Shown here: one piece after another, positions 1 to 9,134 of the stretch | Numbering within the stretch: the first letter of the stretch is position 1 | How the letters are laid out: each line of letters opens with the position of its first letter | Source: Haloplanus natans DSM 17983 | Lineage (GTDB): Archaea; Halobacteriota; Halobacteria; Halobacteriales; Haloferacaceae | NCBI RefSeq assembly: GCF_000427685.1 | Contig: NZ_KE386573.1 | Location: 2,836,938-2,900,937, forward strand | Reading direction: 5' to 3' | Length of the DNA: 64,000 nt | Notes under the pieces: model-generated | Databases searched by the model: none | Seen by the model: the letters and a program-made list of their open reading frames with translations, nothing else | Told to the model about the DNA's origin: nothing | Made by a program: the position numbers and the translations under genes

Positions 1-12
1 CATCTTCGGGAC

Positions 13-762
13 ATGGGTGAACCGATCCGCGTCCTCCACGTCGACGACGACCCGGACTTCGTGGAGTTGGCCGCGACGTTTCTCGAACGCGAGGACGAGC
101 GGTTCGCCGTCGAGACGGCGACGAGCGTCACGGAGGGTTTGGATCGGCTCGCGGAACTCCCCATCGACTGCATCGTCTCGGACTACGACATGCCGGCTCG
201 GAACGGCATCGAATTCCTCGAAACCGTGCGCGAGGAGCATCCGAAGCTTCCTTTCGTCCTGTTTACCGGACGCGGCTCGGAGGAGATCGCCAGCCGGGCG
301 ATCTCGGTCGGCGTCACCGAATACCTCCAGAAGCGGAGCGGAACGGATCAGTACACGGTGTTGGCCAACCGCATCGCGAACGGCGTCCGGGCCTATCGTG
401 CGGAAACGGCCGTGAGCCGGAGCGAGGAACGCTACCACAACCTCGTCGACACCGCTCCGATTCCGATCATCGTCTTCGGCCGCGATCGGGAGCTGGTCTA
501 CTCGAACGACGCGGCCGTCGACTTTTTCGACGCCGACGACCCCGCGGCACTCGACGGGCGAACGGTCACCGACTTCCTCCATCCGGACGACAGGGAGCGC
601 GCGCTCACGCGCTTCGAGCGTCTCATGGAGGAAGGAGAGCCACTCCCGGGGACCGAGTTCCGCCTCGTGACGGTCGACGGCGAGATCAAAACCGCCACCG
701 TCGCGACCGCACCCGGCTACTACCGGGGACGGAAGGTCGCACAGGCGATGGCGTACCGGTAG
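13..762 (+). CDS. Response regulator with C-terminal PAS domain
   Basis: A 249-residue cytoplasmic signalling protein. Residues 6-118 form a CheY-like receiver with the acidic cluster DDD at 11-13, the phosphoacceptor Asp57 (motif SDYDMP) and the conserved Thr in LFTGRGS. Residues 135-245 look like a PAS fold, followed directly by the stop. There is no histidine kinase, HTH or other output domain, so it probably relays a signal by protein contact or is a short version of the receiver-PAS-kinase proteins common in haloarchaea. The ATG at 13 is used; earlier sequence is outside the window. The sensed ligand and partner kinase are unknown. Confidence 0.85.
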   Translation: MGEPIRVLHVDDDPDFVELAATFLEREDERFAVETATSVTEGLDRLAELPIDCIVSDYDMPARNGIEFLETVREEHPKLPFVLFTGRGSEEIASRAISVGVTEYLQKRSGTDQYTVLANRIANGVRAYRAETAVSRSEERYHNLVDTAPIPIIVFGRDRELVYSNDAAVDFFDADDPAALDGRTVTDFLHPDDRERALTRFERLMEEGEPLPGTEFRLVTVDGEIKTATVATAPGYYRGRKVAQAMAYR

Positions 763-807
763 CCCCGGCTCGAAACGATTATCACCGTCGCTACGCGACT
801 CGGCGAT

Positions 808-1827
808 ATGACACAGGTCGGCGTCAACGGCTACGGAACCATCGGCAAGCGCGTCGCGGACGCGGTGGCGGCACAACCGGATATGGATCTCGTCGGCGTC
901 GCGAAGACGCGCCCGAACTTCGAGGCGGAGACGGCCGCGCGGAACGGCTACCCCCTCTACGCGGCCGTCCCGGAGCGGGTCGACCGCTTCGCCGAGGAGG
1001 GCCTCGACCTCGCCGGCGAAGTCGAGGGTCTCGTCGCCGCGGCGGACGTGATCGTCGACTGCACGCCCTCGGGGATCGGCGCCGAGAACGCCTCGCTCTA
1101 CACCGACCACGACACGCCCGCCATCTTCCAGGGCGGCGAGGACGCCGACGTGGCCGACGTGAGCTTCAACGCCCGTGCGAACTTTGACGAGGCGATCGGC
1201 GCCGACTCCGCGCGGGTCGTCTCCTGTAACACCACCGGGCTCTCGCGGGTTCTCGCGCCGCTCTCGGAGGCCTACGGCGTCGAGAAGGCCCGCGTCACGC
1301 TGGTGCGCCGCGGCGGTGACCCCGGCCAGACCGGGCGCGGACCCATCGACGACATCCTCCCCGACCCCGTCACCATCCCCTCGCATCACGGCCCGGACGT
1401 GAACACCATCTTCCCCGACCTCGACATCGACACGCTGGGCATGAAGGTGCCGGCGACGCTGATGCACACCCACAGCGTCAACGTGACCCTGGAGTCCGAC
1501 GCCGACGCCGAGGACGTTCGCGAACTCTTTGCCGACGAGACGCGCCTGTTCCAGATTCCGGCCGGCGCCGACATCGACGGCGCGGGCAAACTCAAGGAGT
1601 TCGCCCACGACGCCGGGCGCCCGCGGGGTGACCTCTGGGAGAACTGCATCTGGGCGGAGTCGATCACCGTCGAGGGCCGTGATCTCTACCTGTTCCAGGC
1701 CATCCATCAGGAGAGCGACGTGGTGCCGGAGAACGTGGACGCCATCCGCGCCCTGCGCGGCGACGCCGACGCCGCGGAGAGCATGGCGACCACCGAGGAC
1801 GCGATGGGCGTCGGCATCGACTACTGA
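808..1827 (+). CDS. gap: Type II glyceraldehyde-3-phosphate dehydrogenase
   Basis: Phosphorylating GAPDH of the archaeal type, interconverting glyceraldehyde 3-phosphate and 1,3-bisphosphoglycerate with NAD(P). The 339 residues match the family length. The N-terminus carries a Rossmann motif ([11 protein letters not shown], residues 5-15) and the catalytic Cys140 lies in SCNTTGLSR. It is followed 370 nt later by pgk on the opposite strand, so the two consecutive glycolytic/gluconeogenic steps are convergent rather than in one operon. Only 8 nt separate the 3' end of a short spacer from the next small gene's possible GTG, and no regulatory site was recognised. Confidence 0.96.
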   Translation: MTQVGVNGYGTIGKRVADAVAAQPDMDLVGVAKTRPNFEAETAARNGYPLYAAVPERVDRFAEEGLDLAGEVEGLVAAADVIVDCTPSGIGAENASLYTDHDTPAIFQGGEDADVADVSFNARANFDEAIGADSARVVSCNTTGLSRVLAPLSEAYGVEKARVTLVRRGGDPGQTGRGPIDDILPDPVTIPSHHGPDVNTIFPDLDIDTLGMKVPATLMHTHSVNVTLESDADAEDVRELFADETRLFQIPAGADIDGAGKLKEFAHDAGRPRGDLWENCIWAESITVEGRDLYLFQAIHQESDVVPENVDAIRALRGDADAAESMATTEDAMGVGIDY

Positions 1828-1875
1828 TCGCGGCACCACGCGCAGCGCTTTGTGGTCTCGGCCCGTACGAGGGGT

Positions 1876-2196
1876 ATGAACGACCGCCCCCGTCGTCGAA
1901 CCAAACTGGTAGTAGTCGGCGTCCTGTTGCTGCTCGTCCCGGCCCTGATCCTCGTCGCCACGCTTGGCTTTCTACTCGTCGCCGAGGGCCTCGTCCTGGG
2001 GGAGCTATCCCTGCTCGAACTGCTCGAACTCTACGTGATCGAACTCCTCCTCATCGCGGCCATCGCGTACGCGCTCTACAGGCTCCTCGGACGCTCGATC
2101 CGGCGGGTCGTCCTCGCCCCGACAGATGCGGGACGGGCCGATGACGACGCGGACGCCGGTACCGGCGTCGGGGCGGCGAACCAGCCCCGCGAGTAG
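1876..2196 (+). CDS. Small two-helix membrane protein
   Basis: An unrecognised 106-residue protein. It begins with a basic segment (RPRRRTK, residues 4-10) followed by two hydrophobic helices (about 10-40 and 45-70), then an Arg-rich loop and an acidic, Gly/Ala-rich tail. This predicts a small integral membrane protein. A GTG at 1852 would add 8 residues, but the ATG at 1876 is favoured because it places the positive charges next to the first helix. It ends 2 nt before the convergent pgk gene. No function is assigned. Confidence 0.6.
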   Translation: MNDRPRRRTKLVVVGVLLLLVPALILVATLGFLLVAEGLVLGELSLLELLELYVIELLLIAAIAYALYRLLGRSIRRVVLAPTDAGRADDDADAGTGVGAANQPRE

Positions 2197-2198
2197 GG

Positions 2199-3404
2199 TC
2201 ACTCGTTTCGTGCCAGAACCTCGACGCCGGGGAGCGACTGTCCCGTGAGCGCCCGGACGTAGGCGCCGCCGGCGATGGAGACGTGCGAGAAGTACCCCTC
2301 GTCGAGGCCGTAGAGTTCGATGGCGCGGGAGGTGTCGCCGCCGCCGATGACCGAGAAACAGTCCGTGGTAGCGATGGTTTCGAGGAGGGCAACGGTGCCG
2401 TGAGAGAAGCGTTCGTCCTCGAAGACGCCGAGGGCGCCCTTGACGAACACGGCGGCCGACTCCTCGACGATCGCCCCGTAGCGCTCGACGGTGTCGGAGC
2501 CGACATCGAGGAGGGGCTGGGTTTTCGACACGCCGTCGACGGGGCACTCTGTGCGTTCGTTGTTCTCGTCTTCGTACGCCAGATCGAGGGGGAGGCTGAT
2601 CCGGGCGGCACGGTCGTCGAGGAGCGAGCGGATGCGCTCCGCGTTGCTCTCCCACTGGTGGTCGTACAGTTCCCCGTCGCCCACGTCGTAGCCGACGTCG
2701 TAGCCGGCGGCACGGAGGAAGAGTTCGCCGACGATCCCGCCGAGGAGGTAGTGGTCGATTTCGTCGTCGAGCGCGCTCATCACGTCGATCACGTCGGTCG
2801 CTTTGGCGCCGCCGAGCACCATCGTCACCGGGCCGTCGAACTCCCGGTTGGCGATGCTGGAGTTGGCCTCGTACTCCGCCGCCATGACACGCCCGGCGTA
2901 GGCGGGGAGGACGAGCGGAAAGCCGACGATGGAGGCGTGCGAGCGGTGGGCAACGGAGTAGGCATCGTCGACGTAGCAGTCGAACTCGGGGGCGAGCGTC
3001 CGGACGAACTCGCTGTTTGCGTGTTCCTCCGGGGACCGCTCCGGCAACTCGTCGTCGCACATCCGGACGTTCTCGAGCATGAGCACCTCGCCGGCGCCGA
3101 GCGATCGAACGGCGTCGATGGCGCGGTCACCGTACACGTCGTCGACGAAGGCGATGGGGCTCTCGACGTACTCCGCGAGCAGATCCGCGTGCTGGTCGAG
3201 CGAGACGAAGGAGTCCCGACCCGGCCGACCCTGATGGGCAACGACGACGACGCGGTGGTCGGACTCGACGAGTTCCCGAACGGTCCGGGCGTGGCGGGCG
3301 AACCGTCGGTTGTCCTTGACGATACCGTCCTCGACCGGCGAGTTGAGATCCAGTCGGACGAGGACGCGTTTCCCGGACCCGAGATCGTCGAGCGTCTTGA
3401 ACAT
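2199..3404 (-). CDS. pgk: Phosphoglycerate kinase
   Basis: Cytosolic kinase that converts 1,3-bisphosphoglycerate plus ADP to 3-phosphoglycerate plus ATP. The 401 residues are the usual length. The N-terminal domain contains the substrate loop VRLDLNSPVEDG near residue 16 and the HQGRPGRD basic motif near residue 58. The C-terminal nucleotide domain contains GGAKATDVIDVM near 200 and the GGGDTSRAIE phosphate loop near residue 350. It is convergent with the small membrane protein on its left and divergent from hsp20 on its right, with the two starts 119 nt apart. Confidence 0.96.
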   Translation of the reverse strand: MFKTLDDLGSGKRVLVRLDLNSPVEDGIVKDNRRFARHARTVRELVESDHRVVVVAHQGRPGRDSFVSLDQHADLLAEYVESPIAFVDDVYGDRAIDAVRSLGAGEVLMLENVRMCDDELPERSPEEHANSEFVRTLAPEFDCYVDDAYSVAHRSHASIVGFPLVLPAYAGRVMAAEYEANSSIANREFDGPVTMVLGGAKATDVIDVMSALDDEIDHYLLGGIVGELFLRAAGYDVGYDVGDGELYDHQWESNAERIRSLLDDRAARISLPLDLAYEDENNERTECPVDGVSKTQPLLDVGSDTVERYGAIVEESAAVFVKGALGVFEDERFSHGTVALLETIATTDCFSVIGGGDTSRAIELYGLDEGYFSHVSIAGGAYVRALTGQSLPGVEVLARNE

Positions 3405-3523
3405 GACCTTCGTGTCGTGGATGGCGGGACCAGTATTTCAAACGGGCGATTCCCGGCCGAACGACCGTGTCATTCCCTACCGGGGACAGAAGGCTTTTGA
3501 CCGGAACTTCCCTACAGTGGTCC

Positions 3524-3907
3524 ATGAGAGGCGACGACCGCGACGACCCGTTCGGCGACATTTTCGACGAGATCGAACGGATGATGAACGAGATGACGGG
3601 CACCGGAAACGGGGCCGTCGGCGACGGCTCCGGATTCACCTCCGAAACGCACGTGGACGTCTACGAGGAGGACGACCAGGTGCGACTCGTCGCCGACCTG
3701 CCGGGCGTCGAGAAGGAGGCCATCGGGCTGAAATGCGACGGCAAGACCCTCACCATCAGCGCTAGCTCCACTCACCGCGAGTACGACGAACGGGTTCGGC
3801 TCCCCGCCCGCGTCGACGAACACTCCGCCTCGGCCAGCTTCAACAACGGCATCCTCGAGGTCACCGTCGACAAGGTCGGGGACTCCGCAGCCATCGACGT
3901 AGAGTAG
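3524..3907 (+). CDS. hsp20: Hsp20/alpha-crystallin small heat-shock protein
   Basis: An ATP-independent holdase chaperone of 127 residues. After a short acidic N-terminus (RGDDRDDPFGDIF) the alpha-crystallin domain starts near residue 40 with VDVYEEDDQVRLVADLPGV and ends with the NGILEVTV core signature. The ATG at 3524 is chosen over an in-frame ATG 19 codons upstream because it follows a TTTTGA-rich promoter-like stretch at about 3491-3500 at leaderless spacing and begins the usual acidic leader. It lacks a clear C-terminal IxI anchor, so its oligomer may be small. It converges with the ATP-grasp gene 1 nt away. Confidence 0.9.
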   Translation: MRGDDRDDPFGDIFDEIERMMNEMTGTGNGAVGDGSGFTSETHVDVYEEDDQVRLVADLPGVEKEAIGLKCDGKTLTISASSTHREYDERVRLPARVDEHSASASFNNGILEVTVDKVGDSAAIDVE

Positions 3908-3908
3908 C

Positions 3909-4772
3909 TCACTTCTCTGCCGTCGTTCGAATCAACTCGGCCAGCCGATCGTAGAAGTCGTCGACGTACTTCGTCGCGGCGTCGACCGTCGGCCGCGCGT
4001 TCGTCTCCGCGACGACCACCCGGTCGTCCGTAACGAGGAGGTCGACCCCCAGATACGACACGTCGAGTGCCGCCGCCGCGCGTTCGGCGAGGCGTCGATA
4101 CTCGACGGGCAGGTCGACGCCCGTCGCCTCGGCACCGCGGTGGACGTTGTGTTTCCAGCGGCCCGCCTCGCGGTCGGCGTCGTCGAGTCGGCGTTCCACC
4201 GCGCCGGCGTACGCGCCGTCGACGACCATCACCCGATAGTCGCGGGCGTCGGGCAGGTACTCCTGGAGGAGAAACGTCTTGTCGCCGGTCGCGCGGTAGT
4301 CGTGGACCAGATCGAGGTAGTCGACGACGCCGGACAGTGAGTCGAGGTCGCCCGCCTTCGCCACGCCGGTCCCGCGCGTCGTCGAGTTGGGTTTGACGAC
4401 GACCGGCCAGCCGAGGCGGTCGGCGGCGGCCGCGAGAGCGTCGTCGTCGACGGGGCTCGCGGCCATCGTCGTCTTCGGCGTCGGGAGGCCGGTGGCACGA
4501 AGCGTCGCGAGGACGCCGCCCTTGTTCCGCGAGGTGAGGACGGCGGCGCGGTCGTTCACCCACGAGAGATCGTACAGCGCCGAGAGCGCGACGCCCGACT
4601 GGGTGCGAGCGGGGAAGACGAAGCCGGCGTCGAACGTCTCGGTCGGCGGAGTGTCGAGGTCGATCGTTCGCCCCTCCGCGGAGAGGTGGGCGACCTCGAT
4701 TCCCCGGTCGGCAAGGGGTGCCCGGAGCCGGTCGAACGTCTCGGCTTCGGTGGTCACGGCGAGACGGAGCAT
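3909..4772 (-). CDS. RimK-type ATP-grasp ligase
   Basis: A 287-residue enzyme of the RimK/LysX ATP-grasp family, which joins an amino acid to a carboxylate through an acyl-phosphate. The N-terminal pre-ATP-grasp domain covers residues 1-90. The ATP-grasp core starts near 95 with PTPKTTMA, then PVVVKPNSTTRGTGV (nucleotide loop), LLQEYLPDARDYRVMV, and the Mg-binding ETNARPT near residue 255. It is not next to lysine or arginine biosynthesis genes, so the substrate is unknown. Candidates by family are modification of a ribosomal protein, a coenzyme or a small amino acid. The following gene downstream of its start, rpl10e, is on the same strand but 88 nt away. Confidence 0.8.
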   Translation of the reverse strand: MLRLAVTTEAETFDRLRAPLADRGIEVAHLSAEGRTIDLDTPPTETFDAGFVFPARTQSGVALSALYDLSWVNDRAAVLTSRNKGGVLATLRATGLPTPKTTMAASPVDDDALAAAADRLGWPVVVKPNSTTRGTGVAKAGDLDSLSGVVDYLDLVHDYRATGDKTFLLQEYLPDARDYRVMVVDGAYAGAVERRLDDADREAGRWKHNVHRGAEATGVDLPVEYRRLAERAAAALDVSYLGVDLLVTDDRVVVAETNARPTVDAATKYVDDFYDRLAELIRTTAEK

Positions 4773-4860
4773 AGGCTGGGTGGGGAGTGAGAACGGAAAA
4801 GGCCGCGGGTGGTCGGCCCGGACTGTCGGCCGTCGGTGCCGGGCGGATGCGACGACCCGA

Positions 4861-5391
4861 TCAGGCGACGAGCAGCTTTTCGCCCTTCTCGACGACGATC
4901 CGACACGGCGGCGAAATCTTGTTGTAGGAGCGCCGGAAGGCGTCTTTGACCGTGGCGGCGTCCTCGGGGTTGCAGTAACAGGTGAACACCGTCTCGTTCG
5001 TCCCGATGCGGGCGGCGGTACCGACCGGCTTGCCGAACGCCTGGCGCATACCGTCGGAGACGCGGTCCGCGCCCGCGCCGGTCGCCTGCTTGTTCTCCCG
5101 GATGATCTGGTGGGGGAACTTCCGGAGGACCATCTTGTAGTTCTCCTGGCCGACCTCCTTCAGGAGGCGGCGGTTGGCGGAGAGCCGCGAGGCTTCGAGG
5201 GCGCCGTGGCGGAGCTGGCACTCCTCCTCGACTTCGAGGCTGATGTGAACCGGGTAGTCCTCGGGGCCGGTCTGCAGGTTACCCATGTTGTGCTGTGCGA
5301 TCTTGGAACCCGGGATGCCCGTGACGTACTCGCGTCGGGTGTACGAGGGCTTGCTGATCTCCCGGTACATCGAGGCGGGTTTGTCGCTCAT
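4861..5391 (-). CDS. rpl10e: Ribosomal protein L10e (uL16 family)
   Basis: Large-subunit ribosomal protein of 176 residues, the archaeal/eukaryotic counterpart of bacterial L16, located near the central protuberance and P-site. It starts with [20 protein letters not shown], typical of archaeal L10e, and continues with the internal [15 protein letters not shown] segment. A TATA-like TTTATTC lies 32-38 nt upstream of the ATG, so it probably has its own promoter and a very short leader. It stands alone rather than in a ribosomal protein cluster. Confidence 0.95.
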   Translation of the reverse strand: MSDKPASMYREISKPSYTRREYVTGIPGSKIAQHNMGNLQTGPEDYPVHISLEVEEECQLRHGALEASRLSANRRLLKEVGQENYKMVLRKFPHQIIRENKQATGAGADRVSDGMRQAFGKPVGTAARIGTNETVFTCYCNPEDAATVKDAFRRSYNKISPPCRIVVEKGEKLLVA

Positions 5392-5422
5392 GGTTACTTG
5401 TCAAAGCCGAAGCCGACGCGGT

Positions 5423-5429
5423 GAATAAA
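5423..5429 (-). promoter_or_regulatory. TATA box of rpl10e
   Basis: TTTATTC on the minus strand, 32-38 nt before the rpl10e ATG. This fits an archaeal TATA box giving a leader of only a few nucleotides. The position is inferred from sequence, not from mapped transcripts. Confidence 0.5.
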
Positions 5430-5498
5430 CCCTTCGATGCCGTACGGCGGCCCCAAACCGCCGATACCGAGTGCTGTCCCCGGCTCCGACACAGCCGA

Positions 5499-8192
5499 CT
5501 ATCCCGTGCTTTTCATCCCCGCGGCGATCCCTTTGACCGTCAGGCGGAGGGTGCGCTCCTCCGAGGGCGTGCGCTCGTCGCGGGCCAACAGACGCGTCTG
5601 CAAGTAGTTCAACGGATCGACGTAGGGGTTGCGTCGGTCGAGGCTCTCGCGGAGCCACGGTCGCCGGAGCGTGTCGTCACGGCCCGTGATCTCCAAGACG
5701 AGTTCCACGGCGCGTTCGTGTTCCCCACGGATGCGCGGGAAGAAGCGTTCGCGAAGCTCCGTCGGCGCGAGGGCCGCGTACTCCTCGGCGATCTCCATGT
5801 CGGTCTTCGCCATCGCCTGGGCGGCGTTGTCGAGTGTCGTCCGGAAGAAGGGCCACCTCTCGTACATCTCCCGGAGCGTCTCCATCGACCCGCCGTCGTC
5901 GAGGTAGGCGTCGATCCCCGTCGCCAGTCCGTACCAGCCGGGGATGATACAGCGGGACTGCGTCCACGAGAACACCCACGGGATCGCCCGGAGGTCCTCG
6001 ACGGTCCGCTCGCCCGACCGGGAGGCGGGTCGCGAGCCGAGGTTGAGGTCCTCGATGACCGTGATGGGCGTCGCCGTCTCGAAGTAGGGGATGAACCCAT
6101 CGGTCTCTAAGAGGTCGGTGTAGGCCGTCCGCGCCGCGGGCGCCATCGCCTCCATCGCGTCGGTCCACGCCTCGGGCGTCTCCTCCACCGGGCCGTCGAG
6201 CGCCTGGTGACGGGCGCGGGCCTCGGCGTCGAGCATCCGTTCGAGGTTGCGCTCGGCGATTCGAGGGTTGCCGTACTTCTCGGCGATGGCTTCGCCCTGT
6301 TCGGTGAACTTGATCTCGCCGGTGACGGTCTCTAAGGGGAGCGCGAGCATCGCCTCGTGCATCGGGCCGCCGCCCCGCGAGATGGACCCGCCGCGGCCGT
6401 GGAACAGGCGCATCGTGACACCGAACTCGTCGGTGATGTTCGCGAGGCGCCGCTGGTTCCGGTAGAGACTCCAGTTGGCGGCCAGGAAGCCGTTTTCCTT
6501 GTTGGAGTCGGAGTAGCCCAGCATGATCTCCTGCGTGTTGTCGCGACAGTCCAAGGCGGCCGAATACGCCTCGTTCTCGAACAGCGTCCCCATGATGCGT
6601 CGGGCGCCGTCGAGGGCGCGTTCGGTCTCCAGCAAGGGGACCACGTCGAGGCCGCTGTACTCGGGGAGGGAGACGACGCCCGCCTGATCGGCCAGAAAGA
6701 GCACTTCGAGGACGTGACTCGGCTCGTCGGTCATGCTGATGCAGTAGGTGTCGATGGCGTCGGCGCCGTACTCGCGCTGCCAGCGGCGGAGCGCCGCGAA
6801 GCGCTCACAGACGCGAGCGGTCGTGTCGCTCACGTCGCCGGGGTTCGAGAGGTCGACCACCGGCGCGTCTTGCATGATCGCCTCGGTCAGCACCTCGATG
6901 CGCCCCGCCTCGTCGCGGTCACGGTAGTCGAGTCCCTGCCCCTCGAGCAGTTCGCCGACTGTCTGCGTGTGGTTTTTCTGGTGGTCGCGCAGGTCGAGGC
7001 TGGCGAGCGAGAAGCCGAACGTCTCTACCTTCCGGATCACGGGTTCGACGTAGGCGTCCGCGATGGATTCGGCGTCGTTGAGCCGCAGACTCTCGTCGAT
7101 GGCTTCGAGGTCGGCGACGAGTTCGTCGGCGTCGTCGTAGCCACCGGGACGCACGTCGTCGACGCGTTCGAGGCGTTCGCGCATCAGCTTCAGCTTCTGT
7201 CGGTAGAACTCGTGGGGGTACCGCTCTTGAGCCTCACTCGCGATCTCCGGGAAGCGCTCGCGGTCGTCGAGAAGCGACGACTCGAAGCGGTCGCCGGGGG
7301 TGATCCACGCCGCGTCCTGGCTCAGGATGCCCGAGAGCCGTTTCAGATCCTCTCGGTACTTCGAGAGGACGACGGAACGCTGTCGGTCGAGCGTCTCGCT
7401 CGTCACGTCGACGGTGACGGCGGGGTTGCCGTCGCGGTCGCTGCCGGCCCACGATCGGAACTCGAAGAGCTTCGGCACGTCCACCTCCGGATACTCCTCG
7501 GCGAGAGTGCCCTCCAGATCGGCGTAGACATCCCCCACCACGTCGAACAGCGTGTTCTCGAGATACCACTGGACGTTGCGCGCCTCGTCTTCCGGTTCCG
7601 GCGCACGGTCACGAACCTGCGGCGTCTGCCAGAGGCTCGTCACTTCCGCCTCCAACTGGTTCCACGCCGACCCACGCTCGGCGTCCGTCTGTCGGCGTTC
7701 GTCGAGGTCCTCGAGCAGTCCGGTGATCGCCCTCAGTTTCGCCTTGACCGTCTTGCGGTGGGCCTCGGTCGGGTGGGCGGTGAACGTCGGCTGGATGAGT
7801 ACGTCGTCGAGCACACGCTGGACCGTCTCGGCGTCGGCGTCGCGTTCGACCAGCGAGGCGACCGTCTCCGTCTGGCTGTCCTCGATGCGACCCTCCTGTT
7901 CGTCGCGGCGGATGGCGCGGACGCGTTCGCGCTCCTCCGCGAGGTTGATGAGTTCGAAGTACGTCGTGAACGCGCGGGCGGCGGCCGCCTCCATATCGGA
8001 GTCGAGCGATCCCAGCGTCGTCCGGAGTGGTTCACGCGTCCGGAGCGTGCCGTCGCGGTAGTCGATGGCCGCGGTGCGGAGGTCTTCGACCGCTTCGAAA
8101 GCCGCCGTCGAGGACTGCTCCTCGAGTACGTCGCCGAGGAGGGCCCCGAGTTCACGGACATCCTGTCGAACCGTCCGGTGGTGCAAGTCCAT
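5499..8192 (-). CDS. ppc: Phosphoenolpyruvate carboxylase
   Basis: Anaplerotic enzyme that carboxylates PEP to oxaloacetate. The 897 residues match the bacterial/haloarchaeal PpcA type, not the shorter archaeal PpcA variant. Visible signatures are the catalytic-His region TAHPTEAHRKTV near residue 145, LGYSDSNKENGF near 550, the mobile-loop FHGRGGSISRGGGP near 585, and the conserved C-terminal end STG. The start is set at 8192 because this Met opens the family N-terminus (DLHHRTVRQDVRELG) and a TTTAATG box lies 25 nt upstream; the open frame extends further, but that part is unlike PEPC. Confidence 0.96.
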   Translation of the reverse strand: MDLHHRTVRQDVRELGALLGDVLEEQSSTAAFEAVEDLRTAAIDYRDGTLRTREPLRTTLGSLDSDMEAAAARAFTTYFELINLAEERERVRAIRRDEQEGRIEDSQTETVASLVERDADAETVQRVLDDVLIQPTFTAHPTEAHRKTVKAKLRAITGLLEDLDERRQTDAERGSAWNQLEAEVTSLWQTPQVRDRAPEPEDEARNVQWYLENTLFDVVGDVYADLEGTLAEEYPEVDVPKLFEFRSWAGSDRDGNPAVTVDVTSETLDRQRSVVLSKYREDLKRLSGILSQDAAWITPGDRFESSLLDDRERFPEIASEAQERYPHEFYRQKLKLMRERLERVDDVRPGGYDDADELVADLEAIDESLRLNDAESIADAYVEPVIRKVETFGFSLASLDLRDHQKNHTQTVGELLEGQGLDYRDRDEAGRIEVLTEAIMQDAPVVDLSNPGDVSDTTARVCERFAALRRWQREYGADAIDTYCISMTDEPSHVLEVLFLADQAGVVSLPEYSGLDVVPLLETERALDGARRIMGTLFENEAYSAALDCRDNTQEIMLGYSDSNKENGFLAANWSLYRNQRRLANITDEFGVTMRLFHGRGGSISRGGGPMHEAMLALPLETVTGEIKFTEQGEAIAEKYGNPRIAERNLERMLDAEARARHQALDGPVEETPEAWTDAMEAMAPAARTAYTDLLETDGFIPYFETATPITVIEDLNLGSRPASRSGERTVEDLRAIPWVFSWTQSRCIIPGWYGLATGIDAYLDDGGSMETLREMYERWPFFRTTLDNAAQAMAKTDMEIAEEYAALAPTELRERFFPRIRGEHERAVELVLEITGRDDTLRRPWLRESLDRRNPYVDPLNYLQTRLLARDERTPSEERTLRLTVKGIAAGMKSTG

Positions 8193-8216
8193 GAGACAGT
8201 GTATCAGGACCAACCA

Positions 8217-8223
8217 CATTAAA
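8217..8223 (-). promoter_or_regulatory. TATA box of ppc
   Basis: TTTAATG on the minus strand, 25 nt before the ppc ATG at 8192. Transcription would start at or next to the ATG, giving a leaderless mRNA as is common in haloarchaea. Confidence 0.5.
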
Positions 8224-8283
8224 CGCCGGGATGTGCAGTGTTGGCCCCCACACGTCCAGTTTGTGGATGTTCGATCCGGACAG

Positions 8284-9033
8284 TTACTCGGCGGGCGCGT
8301 CGTCGGGAGGCCGACCAGTCGCCGGGTCGAGCGCGACGAACTCCAACCCCTCGCGCTCGATGAGCGTCGCCGCCCGGTCGGTGACCGAGGGGGCGACGAG
8401 GACGCCCCGAATCTCGACGCCATCACCGAGTTCACGGCCGAGCGCGTCGACGTAGCGGCGGAGTTGGCCAACCGCGTCCGGTCCGACGCGCCGCCGCTTC
8501 AACTCCACGACGACGGGCCGCCCGTCGGCGTCTTCACCGAACACGTCCATCGGGCCGGCGTCGGTCTCGCGTTCGGTCGCGGTCGGTTCGAACCCGGGGA
8601 CGATCCGTTCCGGATTGGCGAGTACGTGCTCTTTGAGGTCGGCCTCGCTCCCGTAGAGGTCGAGGTCGTCGGAATCGGTGACGTCGTAGGTGACGAGGTG
8701 GTGGACGCGGTCGAAGCGAACGTCGAGGAGTTCCTCGGGGGAGCGACGGACGCTCCGCACGCGCAGGCGGCCGTCGCGGACGCTGGCGAAGTGATCACAC
8801 CCGGGCGGTTGCCAGTTGACCGGCGTGCGCCCCTCGTCGGTGTGAACCAGCGCCGAGCCGTCGGGTTTGAGGAGGAGGAGGCGGTCGCCGGGACCGAGGC
8901 TACTCGATGCACGCCCGTCGTACTCGACGCGACAGCGGCCGAAGGCGGTGATCAGGTCGCCGCGTCGGAAGGCGTCTTCGAGGTGTGCCAGCGCGTCGCG
9001 GTGGGCCGGACGGTGGAGCGTGGTGACCGGCAT
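8284..9033 (-). CDS. nucS: Mismatch endonuclease NucS (EndoMS)
   Basis: A 249-residue RecB-like nuclease. In the NucS/EndoMS family it binds mispaired DNA or flaps and cuts both strands. The N-terminal DNA-binding domain (residues 1-125) includes RLLLLKPDGSALVHTDEG and the WQPPG motif. The C-terminal nuclease shows PMDVFGED near 160 and VVVELKRRR near 172, giving the D-ExK metal site, followed by AVGQLRRYV. The start at 9033 (MPVTTLHRP) is preferred over an upstream Met 24 codons earlier because the extra part is not family-like. The same window also encodes MutS and MutL, so two mismatch-repair routes coexist. Confidence 0.92.
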   Translation of the reverse strand: MPVTTLHRPAHRDALAHLEDAFRRGDLITAFGRCRVEYDGRASSSLGPGDRLLLLKPDGSALVHTDEGRTPVNWQPPGCDHFASVRDGRLRVRSVRRSPEELLDVRFDRVHHLVTYDVTDSDDLDLYGSEADLKEHVLANPERIVPGFEPTATERETDAGPMDVFGEDADGRPVVVELKRRRVGPDAVGQLRRYVDALGRELGDGVEIRGVLVAPSVTDRAATLIEREGLEFVALDPATGRPPDDAPAE

Positions 9034-9134
9034 CCAGCGGGTGTACGCCGTCGGCGTACAAAAGGGGCGCGTCGACGATACGTCAGTTTGCCGGCATAAA
9101 AGCACAAATAGCGGCCGCTCGTTTGTCCGGCCGA